Source of the DNA: Lenzites betulinus
Taxonomy: Eukaryota; Basidiomycota; Agaricomycetes; Polyporales; Polyporaceae
Length of the DNA: 64,000 nucleotides
Reading direction: 5' to 3'
NCBI GenBank assembly: GCA_022264855.1
Contig: JABYQU010000005.1
Location: forward strand, 806,001 to 870,000
Positions within the stretch are counted from its first letter, which is position 1; each line of letters starts with the position of its first letter. The notes beneath the pieces were generated by a model. That model saw only the letters and a program-made list of their open reading frames with translations, was not told the origin of the DNA and searched no databases. Made by a program: the position numbers and the translations under genes. Below, piece by piece: positions 1 through 11,741 of this stretch.

Positions 1-214
1 CCGCGTTGAAGGCTGCCGAGATGGTGGGGAGCGCGGTCGCGACGATGGTGGAGTCCAAGCATGAAACAAGGATACAGAGCGAGAGGCCGAAGAAGACGGC
101 AATGACCTTCCTACGTGGGAGGAGATTCGTTTGATCGGTCAAAGAGACTGTTTCGGAACGAGGCTCCACGACCGTACAATCATCCGGGGCCGTAGGGTCT
201 TCGTGCGTCGCCAT
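1..214 (-). CDS. MFS drug-type transporter, N-terminal part only
   Basis: Partial gene; only the first 71 codons lie in the window and the rest runs off the left edge. The minus strand from the ATG at 212-214 gives a hydrophilic acidic N-terminus, then LLPRRKVIAVFFGLSLCILV as the start of the first membrane helix, followed by LDSTIVATALPTIS. That second motif is the classic LDxTIVxxALP signature of the first transmembrane segment in 14-helix (DHA2-type) major facilitator drug/H+ antiporters. The family exports toxins, drugs or secondary metabolites across the plasma membrane. The substrate cannot be inferred from this piece. No intron is needed. It lies just outside the KDZ transposon, so it is host DNA. 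Confidence 0.88.
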   Translation of the reverse strand, partial: MATHEDPTAPDDCTVVEPRSETVSLTDQTNLLPRRKVIAVFFGLSLCILVSCLDSTIVATALPTISAAFNA

Positions 215-1082
215 CGTGTTGCGGGTACCTTAAACTGAGACACGAATGGTGGGCGAGCTCAGGTAGATGAGGCGAGGAGACTGATCTTCAAAGACGAAGA
301 CTTTATGGAAGTCTGTTGAACGCAAAAATTTCAAAGCGAACCGCTCGTGTCCTACTTCCGGGAACGCATTGTGAATTCGTACGTCACCTAGAATAGGGTG
401 CAGTTCTATAGCCTATTGGCAGCCGTGCAGCGGAGGGCAGGCCTCGGCCACATGATGTTTCTCCGCTATCGGCAGGCGTGCCGGATAGCCCTCTATCAGG
501 AAGCCCGACACGCTGCAACAGTAACGAGTCAAAGCTTAGTCGCGTGAGCACGCCAACCTTCGGATTTGGCGGCCGATGAACCAGAATAGCCTCCTCCGGC
601 GAGACCGATGATGAGGGCGAGGAAGGCCTAGGACCTGTGGGAGATGCTGCACTAGCGATCATGAGTGCTGACATTGCGAGGCAATCACTGCAGATGTCAA
701 GCCCGATACCTATGAAACAACCTACGAGGACATGAGGCGGTAGAATATCTGGTCTTCAAGTTGTGCCTGTGCCGCAATGCTAGCAGAGCGCGCGATGGGC
801 GTCGGCGCCCCGATGCAAGGGTGAGATGAGTGGAAGATGCCATATTGTCTCCGTTAGATCGGAGCACGTCTCCAGAAGAGAAGAAGAAATGGGCCGCAAC
901 TCCGTTTGTACTGCATGTCGTTCGGTGAAACGTCGCCAACATATACCAGTCGGTATCTGCTCGGACCGAGAACCTCTTTATCCCTTGAGCATGGCCATAT
1001 TCCATAAAATGGTAACCAGCTATCCCGGGCCGCTTGTGGGCCCGCACACGGATGCAGAGGCGAACGAATATCAGCCCTTCAC
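215..1082. other. Intergenic DNA between MFS gene and KDZ element
   Basis: About 870 bases upstream of the MFS gene. Several open frames overlap on both strands, but none shows recognisable domains or a credible exon chain. It should contain the MFS promoter. I see nothing else I can support. Confidence 0.5.
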
Positions 1083-1087
1083 AGGTC

Positions 1088-1140
1088 TTTTTTAGTTCGT
1101 TAATCTATTCGGCATTAGTTAATGTGATAATAGTATCATC
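1088..1140 (+). repeat. Left terminal inverted repeat of KDZ element
   Basis: Pairs with 18990-19044 in inverted orientation. The two matching blocks are (t)ttttagttygtt at the tip and cattagttaatgtgataa about 15 bases further in. The spacer between them differs. A possible target duplication aggtc lies immediately outside. Confidence 0.75.
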
Positions 1141-1480
1141 TAGATCATTAAGGTTTATACAACATTCATCACACAATTATAGCTACTATGCGGTCCTTCA
1201 AGTTCATCAATATTCACACTTGAATAATCCCGTGATCATGTCCTCCAGGATTAGAATGAAGATTACCTGCTGTTGACTTATTGATCAGCGTTTTCAGGAT
1301 AGCAGCCATCCTCTAGAGATCATCCCATTCACTCAGTGTTGCATAATCCCCCTGAGGTTTACCAGCAGCATCATCTCATGGATCATCTCATGGATCATCT
1401 CATGGATCATCTCATGGATCATCACACAGATCATTAGAGTGTTAAGTAGCCTACCCTCCTGTTGGTTGATATTGTTCACG
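1141..1480. repeat. AT-rich subterminal region with 12-bp tandem repeat
   Basis: Subterminal transposon DNA, much more AT-rich than the surroundings. It holds four perfect tandem copies of atcatctcatgg at 1370-1417, followed by a partial fifth, plus many scattered gatcat and catcac words. The right subterminal region (18700-18990) has the same words in the opposite orientation. In large DNA transposons such arrays are usually transposase binding sites. That role is inference here. Confidence 0.7.
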
Positions 1481-1616
1481 CTGCAGCCACGGTTGATAGC
1501 TGTTACAACCCACTTGATAACCAGTCGACGTGCCAGACAAGGTGACGCCTACTAGTACCCCTCGCCCTAACGCTTCGCCGCTGTCCTCCCTCGGGTGCGC
1601 ACCGGCGACACTACCT

Positions 1617-4328
1617 CTACCACAGGCCGCTGGGAGCGCGTCTGTCGAGGCCCCACAGTGCCATCTTTGCCCCTATACATGTCCATGTCAGTAGGTTGCT
1701 TTCACGAACACTGTCGACTATTGTCTGATACTTACCCATCCTCTGTACCCTTGCCCCGAGCAGATCGCCTCCGCTTTGGCAAGCTGGCGTCTGTGCCGTC
1801 CTCCTCGCCCCGCTCGGGGCCGCTTCGGCCGCCCTCCTCAAGCACGGCGACCGAGGTGCGTTTACGCCCTCGTTTAGCCGGCTTTGGAGCCTCAATGGGT
1901 GTGTCGTCCCCTGGGCTCTCTGCCTCATTTTCACCTCCGCTGCCACTCACCAGCGGTACGTCAGGAGCTTTGCCAGATGGTGCTACCTGTTCGTCCGTGG
2001 GATCGCCCATCGACGCTGCCGTTACCCTACTCCTTTCCACAGATGCTTCACCACTCACCTTGACCGCCCCGGCGACCTCGACCACTGCCTCATCCTCATC
2101 GCGCAAGGGGGGTCGCAGGAAATCGGATCCCAGGTGTAGTCCGGTCGAAGAACGCATGGATACGTCGCTACGTGGGGTGGCGTGGACGCCTTCGCCGGAG
2201 CGGCCGGCGGTGTTCATGTTCTCCTCACTAGCATGCGAGCCAGGAACGGACACCACGCCGCCAGAGGGAGCACCGTCATCCGACTCGTCCTCCTCGTGCA
2301 CGGAGAAGAGCTCGTCGGTCATGGTAGCTCTGCGATGGGCCTGGATACTACGTCCGACGGGCGTGGCGGAGTCCTGGTGTTGCGACATCAAGGCCTTGTG
2401 CACCGGGGACGAAAAGACGTTGACTACCCTAGTCCCCGTGGTCGGCGTGTGCGGCACGGAGGTACCGGCAGTATTTGACCCACTGGCCACAGGGTTCGTC
2501 GTGGCAGAGGATGCTCCCCGCTCGACGGCCGGCCCGCCTCCGCGATCGCTGACTTCGCGAGCACGGAACTTGAACGGAGTCCCGTTCCGTTGCGCGTCGA
2601 GGAGTTGGGTGTACAGCACTATGACCTCGACAAGGCTGAAACTGGTGGGGTCTCGTGCGCAGATGCTATGCCAAGGGCTCTCGAGGTAGTGCGTAGGGTT
2701 TGCGGTCACTGTTGCCCATTGAAGGCCGGCTTCGCCCGGTCTGACATGTACTGTAGTACGTTGTCAATATATGTACATCTACGGTTTGTTTATCCACTTA
2801 CACCAAGACAATCGGAAGAACGATTCTAGAACAGTTACGATGTCGTCCCGGGTCCAGGAGTTTTGCACCTCAGGGAGCTTGGGCACGCCTTCATCGGTGA
2901 CCAACAACCGTGGGTCTCCACGCACGGGGTTTGGCGCTAGAATGCCATCGGTATGAAGGAAAGAAAGGGGCTTTGGGTTGGACGTACGCAGTGCCATAGA
3001 GACAAATCGCTCCCATCTCCCCTTCTCTTCTACGTGCGCCCCGCCCTCGAACGTTCCGAACGAACGACATTCCACATCCGCTCGCGCGCCGATGGTCATC
3101 CTGCATGGTAAGTATAAGGCGCGAACACAGAATTGTCACGAAAGACTTACTCGTCGCGCACAATGATTCCCTGGGAGTCGCGCATGCCAAGTTGGACGAA
3201 CATCACGAGGCTGCCGAAATTCTGTGCGCCAAAACCCGGGAACTGGTCAAGAACTCTCGCAAGCAGTGGTACAAGAAGTTGTTGGTTCCTAAGGACGACC
3301 AAACATCTGATGAGCATGCAATGTCGGCATCCATAAGCGGCGAGCGGCGAACACTTACTCAAAACATTGATTGGGATCGGCTTCCTCGTGAGCGGCTTTG
3401 TCTTTCGCCTTTGTGCGCCAAGCTTTCTGCTCCTCTACCGGCAGGGCCTTGAAGCAAGCCTTCACGGCGCGCTGACGTTCACCAATACCCCCCCCAGTCA
3501 TCGCTTGGCGAACAATCGCCTCGTTCTCCTTCGCCCACATAGCCGACCCACTCGATGCCCTACCCTGGGCGATCTTCTTCAGCTTGCGGGCCACTTGGTT
3601 GGCGAGGGGTGCTGGTATCTGGGGTTGAGGGGGATGGCTGACTGCGGCCGACGCATGGATCCCGGCCTGGGCCTGGGGGCGTCGTTGCATGTTCCGAAAC
3701 CACGTTCGGACAGCCTGGGGAATATAGCTAGTTAGTTCTACTATTATCACGTTAGATTGACTGATTCACGCACCTTCCGAACGTCGCCTGAATTGTGCTG
3801 CGGGAAGACGTAGTGGGTCACTACGTACTCCTCGGCCTCCATCATGATAGTCTTACGCGTGTTCTTGTGGTCGCAATGAAGCCACTCTTCGTACCGTGTG
3901 TCGAGGTACCCGCGAGCCTTCAAGCCGACCCCGCGCAACCAGTCGAACCTCCGTGCGTGAGTCGGTTGCGTGATCGTCTCCGTCCCACCAAAGGTGCTGG
4001 TGGCCTCGGCAGTCGACGTGGCTGTCGTGTCCTTGTTTCGCCTGTGCTGGCGCTTATGCTTGCGCTTGGGCTTCGACTTGTCAAGGCCATTGTCTTCGCC
4101 ATCTGAGCTGTCGAGAACCGCAGGGCGCGTTTTGAGGCGCGGCTTTGTGGACGTCTTGCCTTTGCCCTTGGACACTTCACCCTCTGATTGCGAACCCGAG
4201 CTGTGGCCATCCTCTGACGAGGATGAAGAGGAGGAGGAGGAGGAGGAGGAGGAGGAGGAGGAAGTCGACGGCGTTACGAAGCCGGTGTCGGCACTGTCAT
4301 CGTGCGACGAAGCGGAATGAGCCGCCAT
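1617..4328 (-). CDS. KDZ cargo gene A: Ser-rich/acidic N-terminus, basic AT-hook-like C-terminus, function unknown
   Basis: Unrecognised gene spread over at least six exons on the minus strand. Exon 1 (start 4328; a second ATG lies at 4352) has a long serine run encoded by a microsatellite at 4225-4262, a basic KPKRKHKRQHRRNK cluster, then a folded-looking stretch ending HYVFPQHNSGDVRK. Its donor is near 3777 and the acceptor near 3717. Exon 2 (to about 3362) has WFRNMQRR and a charged helix ending KAWRTKAKDKAAHEE. Further exons lie at about 3150-3290 and 2800-3090. The last large exon (about 2709-1733) is disordered and ends with KPAKRGRKRTS, which resembles an AT-hook, and KRRRSARGK. A short final exon ends at the TAG at 1617-1619. 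The composition suggests a nuclear, DNA- or chromatin-associated protein. It lies inside the transposon, transcribed away from the other cargo, and is probably element-borne. Confidence 0.6.
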
Positions 4329-5539
4329 CGTGTCGAGGGTGTCATGCGGCATTGGGGTTGTCGTGACTGTGCAATGAGGGTGGAGGTCGTTGTAGGCCTC
4401 AATAGTAGAGTGATGGCTGCGGCACGAATTGACGGGAGATGTGAGCGACGGATGAATGCGACCAGAAGACGGGCAAACGCAAAGGTGCGGAGGGGGATTG
4501 GACACGCACGAGGTATGGGTTCCGGCTGGGCCCAGAATCGCAATTGCCCCGCGGCGGCTGAACTTCCGGAGCTACGATGGAGTGGCTGCCGAGATAGAAC
4601 GAGTCCCTGTTGCCTAGTCAGCCAATGCCTAGCGATGCCTTGCATACGGAACCATTATCCGGGCACCGGTGGACTCCACCGCGACATCTGAGTCGTATGC
4701 TTGTCTCACCAATGCAGTACCTGATATCGAATGCCTCCCTTCCGCGGAAGCCGCACGTAGTGATGACTTTCGGGAGTTCCATGGAGTCGTCGCCGTGTTT
4801 GTGGCGACATCAGCGGACGTTCTGGGTGAACAGTATTTTCGCGCGATTTGGGGTGTTAGATCTTCGAGTTTGTTCTTCAAATTACGATGAGCACTCGGTG
4901 TTCATCGGCAGCAAGTGGTAGCAGATCTTACTAGCACTGGGCATCCTCGATCGGTGGCGTTCTCGGTTGAGTGGGTTGGCATCATGGCGGCATGTTCAGT
5001 TCGGACGGCCTTGCGTTAACGGTATCGCCGAAGCCCTCCTTGACGTGCCTCCCTATGTCAGAAGGAAACGTTGGGTAATGAATAGCCTCATTTCATAGGC
5101 AAAGAACTTACTGCGGCAATGTGTGTTTGCAATAGTGGGTCCCACCTCAGTGCGCGCGTGGGCACGGCAAATACCTGTGCACTGGTTCCGCGCGTGTTAG
5201 ATTCATCACCACTACTTTGGGCACGATGCTCCCGACATGTTGGCACGTTTGAGGGTGTTGGCACATACCGTAATCGCGGCTCTCTCGGCAGTAAGCTCCG
5301 GCGTCCGTGGATCTTGAGTGAACGCGGTGAGGGGGAGGTACCATCATACCCGTCACATGTTCGCTTGCACATGGAACGCATCACAGAGCCGCCAGATATT
5401 TCCTCCGTTCACACTGGCGCGAAGAAAGCGGCCGCGAATGCCGCACTTGTGCAGCCTATGCTCAAGGTCTCATCGCCGACGACAAGGAGTTCGTTGCATG
5501 GTAATCATTCGGGCGGGGAGGTTGCATGCTAGCTACTTG
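4329..5539. other. Internal KDZ element DNA, no supported gene
   Basis: About 1.2 kb between cargo genes A and B. Open frames on both strands are short and unrelated. One minus-strand frame (5088-5384) follows gene B and could be a 3' exon, but I found no convincing splice chain. It should hold the promoter of gene A. Confidence 0.4.
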
Positions 5540-6689
5540 TTACTGATCCCAAGTGAACAGTCGCGGCTCTACGCCGATGGCCCCTCGTGTACGTAGGTAC
5601 AGGGGCAGGGCGTCCTGCCGCAGGTCCTGTGAGGAGAAGCCACCCAAATGAATGACGGCACTTACCTCGAGCTGCCGCCGTGCCCACAGCTGCAAATTGC
5701 CAGAGATGAGCAACTCGCCCGGGGTATTACAAATGACCCCCATCGTAGCCATCCCCTCTAAGAGGCCTTGGAGCTCTTGCCAGAGCCCAACGACATCGTG
5801 TCCGGCGTCGTGGTGGGCGTGCCCTTCCGCAAACCAAACAAAAACATACGCCACCGTTTTGAGGGCGTTGCGTTGTGAGGGCTTGAGATGGGGGTCGAAT
5901 CGCGTTCTCAAACGCTCCATGGTCTCGTTCCAGCGCTGCCATGAAAGCTCCCTGGCAGCGTCAAGGTGATGAGGCAAGAAAATCTGTTGAAGGTTTTGTT
6001 GAGGAGGTTGGTTTGTGTCATTCGAGATGATGCCTTACCTTGGACATGACCACCTCACCGTTGTTGAGCACGGCCCTCAACGCAATGTAGTACCGGCCGA
6101 GGGTGTTGGTAGCGCCCAGGGAATCCCATCCCTCGTGCCAGAGCGTGAGCTGCACGGCGCGGCTGTCGCCGTCGTCGTCGTCGTCTTCATCGTCGTCCTC
6201 CTCGTCGGCGTCATCGTCGTCTTGGTCGGCGGCGCTGTCGTTATCGGCGTCGGCGTCGGCGTCAGTGTCGGGGTCAGCAGGGGGGTTGGCAGCAGCATCG
6301 CCGTCTGGGGGCGGGACAGGGTCGGTGTGGGCGTTGCGGTGAGCATCGTCGTCGGGGAGGATCTCGGCGGGGTTGTCGAAGCCGAGGGAATTCGAGTCGC
6401 TCTGACTTACGCCTTCGTCGGCGTTGATGAGGTCGGGCGTGATTGCCTCACGTCCATCGGCATGCCCGATGTCGACGGGCACAAACCCCTCGAGTTGTTC
6501 GCTCCCCACGGCGGGACATTTGTGCCCAGATTCGATGTTATGAGCAGCGGACATCGACGACGGTGTGAAATGCACCATGAAGGGTCGAGGATGGGTGACG
6601 GGGTACGGGGAAGGTGGCGGGATGGACCGCCGTGTCGTGGTCACAATTAGGCCTGATGTATCCTCCTTGCGCGCAATCAGATCATCCAC
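5540..6689 (-). CDS. KDZ cargo gene B: acidic-repeat protein, function unknown
   Basis: Unrecognised gene with three exons on the minus strand. Exon 1 (from about 6689, with alternative ATGs near 6578 and 6554) is disordered, then strongly acidic. It has Asp-Ala repeats and a DDDDADEEDDDEDDDD run, and ends LRAVLNNGEVVMSK at a GTAAGG donor near 6040. The acceptor near 5981 restores frame into IFLPHHLDAARELSWQRW. The second exon looks like a folded helical domain with Trp and His residues. A 43-nt intron (about 5667-5625, after RRQLE) leads to DLRQDALPLYLRTRG and a stop at 5540. Acidic runs like this occur in chromatin-binding or transcription-activating proteins, but no function should be assumed. 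Confidence 0.55.
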
Positions 6690-8078
6690 ACGAGTTGTGA
6701 TGTGCTAAGTTATCATACCTATCGAAGTTGCCTGTGCCGTTTCTTGTCCGCGTTTTTCTAGATTCAGTTATTTCATCATTGGTAAGCTGTCACCAGCCTG
6801 AGCGGGCGATGAGTAGATACTCACGGGGTACGCTGTGCGCGTTGCATGAGGTTTGAACCGGACGGAATCACTGTGACTTGAGGCCGGCGCCTGTATATGG
6901 CTGAGAAGAGTGCGCAGAGGCGTGCGGTTCATCGAGTGCCGGTGGCCCGACTATCAGAGGAGACGCCAGGTGTCGCAGGATGCCTACGAGTCCCACTTAG
7001 ATTCCGTGGTATTCTCTGTGGCAATTTAGCTTATAAGACGCATGGGTACAGACGTTGCAGTGGGAGTGTGGTTACTTACGAGCGAGTGTGGCCTGTTTAG
7101 ATGTACGGAGTGGCTACGGGCTTCAGTAAAAGTCCTCACCGCATGTATCTACCACCGAGAATCTGTTTGGCACGAATGGAGTTTGTCATCTAGCATGTGT
7201 CGACCTATGTGTCGAGGGTCAGCTAGTAGTTCCATCCGCCTGATGTGATGGTGGGACGCACCGTCGATTGTCATATACATAATCACTAGATTTCTCTATT
7301 GCGATTAGTTCGCGCGTTCTCGTTTGCAGGCGCGGCCAGGGGCATATTAGTGAGTACCAATGTTGTAGAGTTCTGCATCGTAAACTGTTCAAGTTGTACT
7401 CGCACCGAGGGCGATCGGCATCTTCCGGTCAGGCACGTGGTTGCACATAAGTTGCCGTGCGTGCGCCTTTCTGTCCAGACGTTACATCGTCACTTCCTAT
7501 CTCCGTCCGGAATCGCATAAACGAGCTTGTGAGTATGTAGAGGACGTAAATGCATGCAAAAGGGATTCGACGAGTAGCCGGGATAACGCCTGAGGTATGG
7601 ATGCACCGACGCTCTGGTAACTTTCTAACTGTGTGGCTGTCCGTTGATCGTCGCTCAATTGTGATCTAACTCGCCCTGTACGCATTTGTTCCACAGACGG
7701 CAAACACTCGTCCTGCAAACGACGTTCTGCCCTAACTACTAGTATAGTCTGGTAGTGTGGTAGTGTAGTCTGAGGAAGTACGCGCGCGTCACTCGCCGCG
7801 CTGTTCAGGATTCCAGTGTTGACCGACGATCCTATCGGACACAGACACCCTCATAGTAAGAAATGTGCTGGAGTTGTAGCGAAGTTGTTTCACCCCTCGC
7901 CAGGCAGACGAACAGCAGAATGCTGGAAGCCGTATTAGGCGCGTGCGTGATATCCTCACTTCAATGGTACGTCAGGACTGCCAGTGACGCTGCTGATAAT
8001 GTTCGATGGTCCTAAACTTAACGCAGTCGTTTTCGGGGCGTGGGCAAGTTAGGGTCGCCCACAGAGGCGCCGGGCAGG
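6690..8078. other. Central intergenic spacer of the KDZ element
   Basis: About 1.4 kb separating the minus-strand cargo genes from the plus-strand set. No open frame has a recognisable domain or a credible exon structure. It probably acts as a divergent promoter region for gene B and the TET/JBP gene. Confidence 0.5.
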
Positions 8079-8086
8079 TATATAAA
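8079..8086 (+). promoter_or_regulatory. TATA box for the TET/JBP dioxygenase gene
   Basis: A TATATAAA box sits in GC-rich sequence about 180 bases before the first coding-like frame. A splice donor (CAA|GTAAGT at 8173-8174) follows about 95 bases downstream. This suggests a 5' untranslated exon and intron before the coding sequence. Confidence 0.55.
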
Positions 8087-8258
8087 CACCTCCCGATTTC
8101 CAAGTCAACCACAAACTACTACTTTACCTCGAACGTCCACTGCGCCTGCGCGAGATCAACCTCAAGTAAGTCCCTATGCACCCTAGTCTGTCTCTGCGTG
8201 GTCGTGGCTCTCTTGAACGTGGATCCGACCTTGGAACCCGGAGGGAGAGTCATGACAT

Positions 8259-10250
8259 GTGGATGCTGCAGACTATTATGCGGCACAAGAGCTGACGCCA
8301 CATTTACTTGAGCGTGCATGCTGGAACGATGAGCGACGAGAGGGGAGGCTTTCGCAAGGTGAATACATTTTTATATTGTGTTATGTCTTAGAACACGTTG
8401 ATAATAATAGCACGGAGACGCGCTCCGGTCATACCTATTCGCCATGGGGCGCCGAGTTTGGGATCCCAATACATGCCCCAAGGGACTTCGACCTCGTGGA
8501 GCATATCAAAAGGATATCGGAGATCGACGCCGTCGTCGCGACGGATATCCAACAAGACGCGGATCCGGTTTACGAGGGAGACAATACATCCCCTGCGAGT
8601 CGACAATGTCACGCAAGCACGTCTTGTTCCGAATCTCTCGCAAACGGAGCCGCGCCAGACGGTTCTACGTCTTCACGCCCACCCGGTGCATCACATGCGT
8701 GCGCTCAGGACACAGCGCACCTATCTCCTCCTGCTAACCCCGCATGTTCAAGCATGCGAACGCCTATGGATCACGTTGCGTTGCACAACGAATGTCCCAT
8801 GGACCCAGCGGATCTGAGCTCCGTCACAAAGAAGGCCTACCACTCCAAGAACAGATCCAAGGCGCGCAGGCGGCGTGCCCGAGGCATTCTGGCTGTCCCC
8901 AGTGAAACCGGTGTACCGGCACGCCCGGTGAAGCACCGGGCGTTACAATATCGCAATGCCGCGCAGGTGTTGTGGTCTCGCGATACTAGCTTTCAGGACG
9001 GCAAGGATGTTATTGAGAACGACAACGCTGGGACCTCCACAGCTGGGAGTGTGCCAATTCCTACGGAGTACTCGCTAGACATGGGCGATGTTCCAGTTTG
9101 CAAGACGGCCTATAGAGCGAAACTGGCCCAAACTGAGGCGCAGAATGGGCGAGCCTATACTGCTGAGGAGCTAGTCGAAGAGGGCTTTGAATATATTGCC
9201 TGGGATGGCATGTACGCGAGTTCCCGTATGATATTGCATATACCCTCTGACAATTCCATCCATCTGCTTGCAGTACACCTCGCCCCATTCTTAGCAGGGA
9301 AGGTAGAGTCATCGCGGTTTTGGTCGGACAACCTCGGGATGCGAACTGGGACTGTATCAATGGCGAGATGGAGGATATCATGGAGAAAGCTCGTGAGACA
9401 TACGACATATCAGGGCAGAAGCGTGGTGAGCGCCGCGGGGATTTCATTAGCGCATCTACGGGAATATCATATGGAGGGGGTCAAACCGTACGTGTTACAT
9501 CTGTGCATGCTCCAAGCTTCGTGGTATAACTTATGATGGGTTCTCGACGCAGCGGCCAAAGAACCTGGCGTCGACAAGCACGCACAACGCAGAACTGATG
9601 AAGGCGCTGTGTGCCCAGCTCCCGGTCAAACGTGTGGCAAACTTTGGCAATGGTACGTGCACTTGCCAAGGTCTGAATTATTGACTATGCCACACTCGCT
9701 GACGCACTTATCATCAGCGGCATTACAGTTGTTCGCACCGCGACTCCACGAGTACTATCGAGGGACTCTGGATGCCCTCTGTCAAGCCGACTCCACCCTG
9801 CGACCCAACTTTCCGAACAATGCTTTCGCGAGCGCCACTTTCAATCTAGGCCCGCGAACGGTGTCCGTACCCCACCGCGACTTCATGAACCTTTCGTTCG
9901 GAATGTGTGCGATCACTGCAACAGGATCGTACAATCCTGTTCAGGGCGGGCAGATAGTCCTGTGGGAGTTGAGAATGGTGATCGAATTCCCCCCGGGCGC
10001 CACGATCCTGATTCCGTCGGCCATCATCACACATTCGAACACCAACATTGCTGTGGACGAACGGCGATACTCTTTCACGCAGTACTCTGCGGCAGGCCTG
10101 TTCTGTTGGGTAGAGTCTGGCCGCCGCCCGGTGAAATCCCTCCCTCGAATGAAGAACAAGGACGCCGAGGCTGCGGGCAAGGCCCGATGGGAGCACGGGG
10201 TCGAGTTGCTTTCATTCTGGCACGAGCTTTGCGGTGAGGGACGCCAATAG
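8259..10250 (+). CDS. TET/JBP-type 2-oxoglutarate/Fe(II) dioxygenase (KDZ cargo), predicted 5-methylcytosine oxidase
   Basis: Four coding exons can be joined in frame: to 9211, 9298-9487, 9553-9652 and 9718-10250. The true start is uncertain because this frame opens after a TGA at 8253 without an ATG. The N-terminal third is low-complexity with a basic KKAYHSKNRSKARRRRAR patch. The catalytic part begins EGFEYIAWDGMEGRVIAVLV and continues GQPRDANW, ERRGDF and SYGGGQTRPKNL, the conserved order of fungal TET/JBP enzymes. The double-stranded beta-helix core has the iron-binding HxD in VPHRDFMN (His codon 9873-9875, Asp 9879-9881). The distal His is in IITHSNT (10032-10034) and the 2OG-binding Arg in ERRYSFTQY (10062-10067). 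The family oxidises 5-methylcytosine or thymine in DNA. Substrate here is inference. All active-site residues are present. Confidence 0.85.
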
Positions 10251-10786
10251 CTGCATTCCTGGATCCTTCGAATGGCTCCCTTTGCTACTCGGCCATTCTT
10301 CTTGTGTCTTGACAACTGCGCACCTCGTCCGGAACGTAGACCGCACGATGCTCTCCATATGCTTCGTTACTATTCGGTCCCATAGCGAACGTCCAATCAC
10401 TTAGGCATCCATTGACACCGCATACCAGCTCAGAAGAACTCCTGAAGGCTGGCTTCGGAAATGGTGGCCTTAAAGATGGGGCACCTGTTTGCTCACACGC
10501 CTGAGTCTCACTTAACAGGTCTAGATCAATCGCAGCATGTGCAAGAATTTAGCGCTGGTACCAGGCGGCAGGGGTCTGGGGATACGTGCAAGGTTTGTGG
10601 CTCGACCTTATCCACTCCCCCCTATCCTTCGCGACTAATCGTCCATCGCTACGTCCTCCGTTGGTACACATATTGTACCCTCCCTCCCTCCCAGCGTGGC
10701 GATGTCAGCGTCCGCATCGCCGCAAGCACTTGCCCTCCCTTTCCCCTGTGGACAGTAAGTGTCATAGCGTCTACGCCGTACTGGAT

Positions 10787-11224
10787 ATGCACGTTAATGA
10801 CGTCCCCTCCACCGTCCTCGAAGTGTGCATACCCTGTCCTTCTCACAATCGGGCGATCATATTGCCCCGGCCGCCGTATTACAGCTTCATGGATGTCGGG
10901 AGGCATCGCAATGGGCAGAAAGTAAGTATTCCATCTACTACGCGTGCAGCTACGCCTTGACCAGCGCAAGGTTTCGCCCCGTTTGTGCAGGGACACCTGG
11001 AGAGACTAAATACCAATGCACAGAAGGGAATGGATCGCCAGGATCGTCTATCGAAGGACCTCGAGATGGTATTCAACCTAGTGCGGCATTTCGGAAGCCT
11101 GTATCGTCTCGAGCTCGCCAAGCGTATGGACGCTGAGGAGGCCTTGCGGGCGCATCGACGCACATGCGACTGCTGGTGCCGTCCCCCACTGGACATTTTA
11201 CACAGTCCCGCGCGTCGCTCGTAG
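10787..11224 (+). CDS. Small KDZ cargo gene with coiled-coil-like C-terminus
   Basis: Unrecognised. A likely last intron (GTAAGT at 10922; acceptor ..TTTGTGCAG before 10991) joins a frame ending SFMDVGRHRNGQK to a charged helical exon beginning GHLERLNTNAQKGMDRQD. That exon runs to a stop at 11222-11224 and its heptad-like pattern suggests a coiled coil. It ends with a Cys-rich CDCWC. The chosen ATG at 10787 is only the first Met that keeps the better frame; earlier exons are likely. The opposite strand of the first exon is also open, so confidence there is low. It is probably carried by the transposon. Confidence 0.4.
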
Positions 11225-11741
11225 GAGTCATCTCGGCATGCGTCGTGATATGTTCCAGCTGTATTCATGTAATGTCGCCCACTTGTATACATTACGATAC
11301 ATGGAGTCGCATGAGTGATCGCCGTCCCGCCCACACCTCAAGCCCAGTCAAAACGCGCCCGATTGAGGGCGAGTCAGGACGATTAGTGCAGGAGCGCTTT
11401 GATGAATCGCGCTGAATCACTATATTCCCGAAATTTGAGACTAAAAAAGACTGTCTGCGGTGCTTGAGGCCTCAAGCTCAACCCCACCCCCGCGGCCGTC
11501 CATGTAAGTATTTCCTGATTTTATTACCTCGTCAAGCGTGAATCTAAAGCGAGTATCGTACGCCGGGACCAGGACACACATACCGGGCGCTTGCTCATAC
11601 CCGTGAGTATAAGCACTAAAGCGCTCATTCGCGGTGTACGTAGTAGTGATATCGGATCGCTGTCACCACCACTAGTATACAGCGAACTAGGATCCTCCCG
11701 CCTTCAACCTCTATATTTCAGCCTGTGAAATATCGGTCAGT

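Noticed and set aside
1595..2689. Plus-strand open frame of 364 codons
   Set aside because: It lies opposite the last large exon of cargo gene A, and the minus strand has matching splice sites and continuity with five other exons. The plus frame is Ser/Pro/Arg mixture without structure.
3970..4366. Plus-strand poly-Glu and poly-Arg frames
   Set aside because: They arise from the gag microsatellite read in the wrong strand; the minus strand codes the Ser run in cargo gene A.
6015..6650. Plus-strand frame with long Val/Gly repeats
   Set aside because: It is the complement of the acidic Asp repeat of cargo gene B, so the hydrophobic run is an artefact of the gac/gtc repeat.
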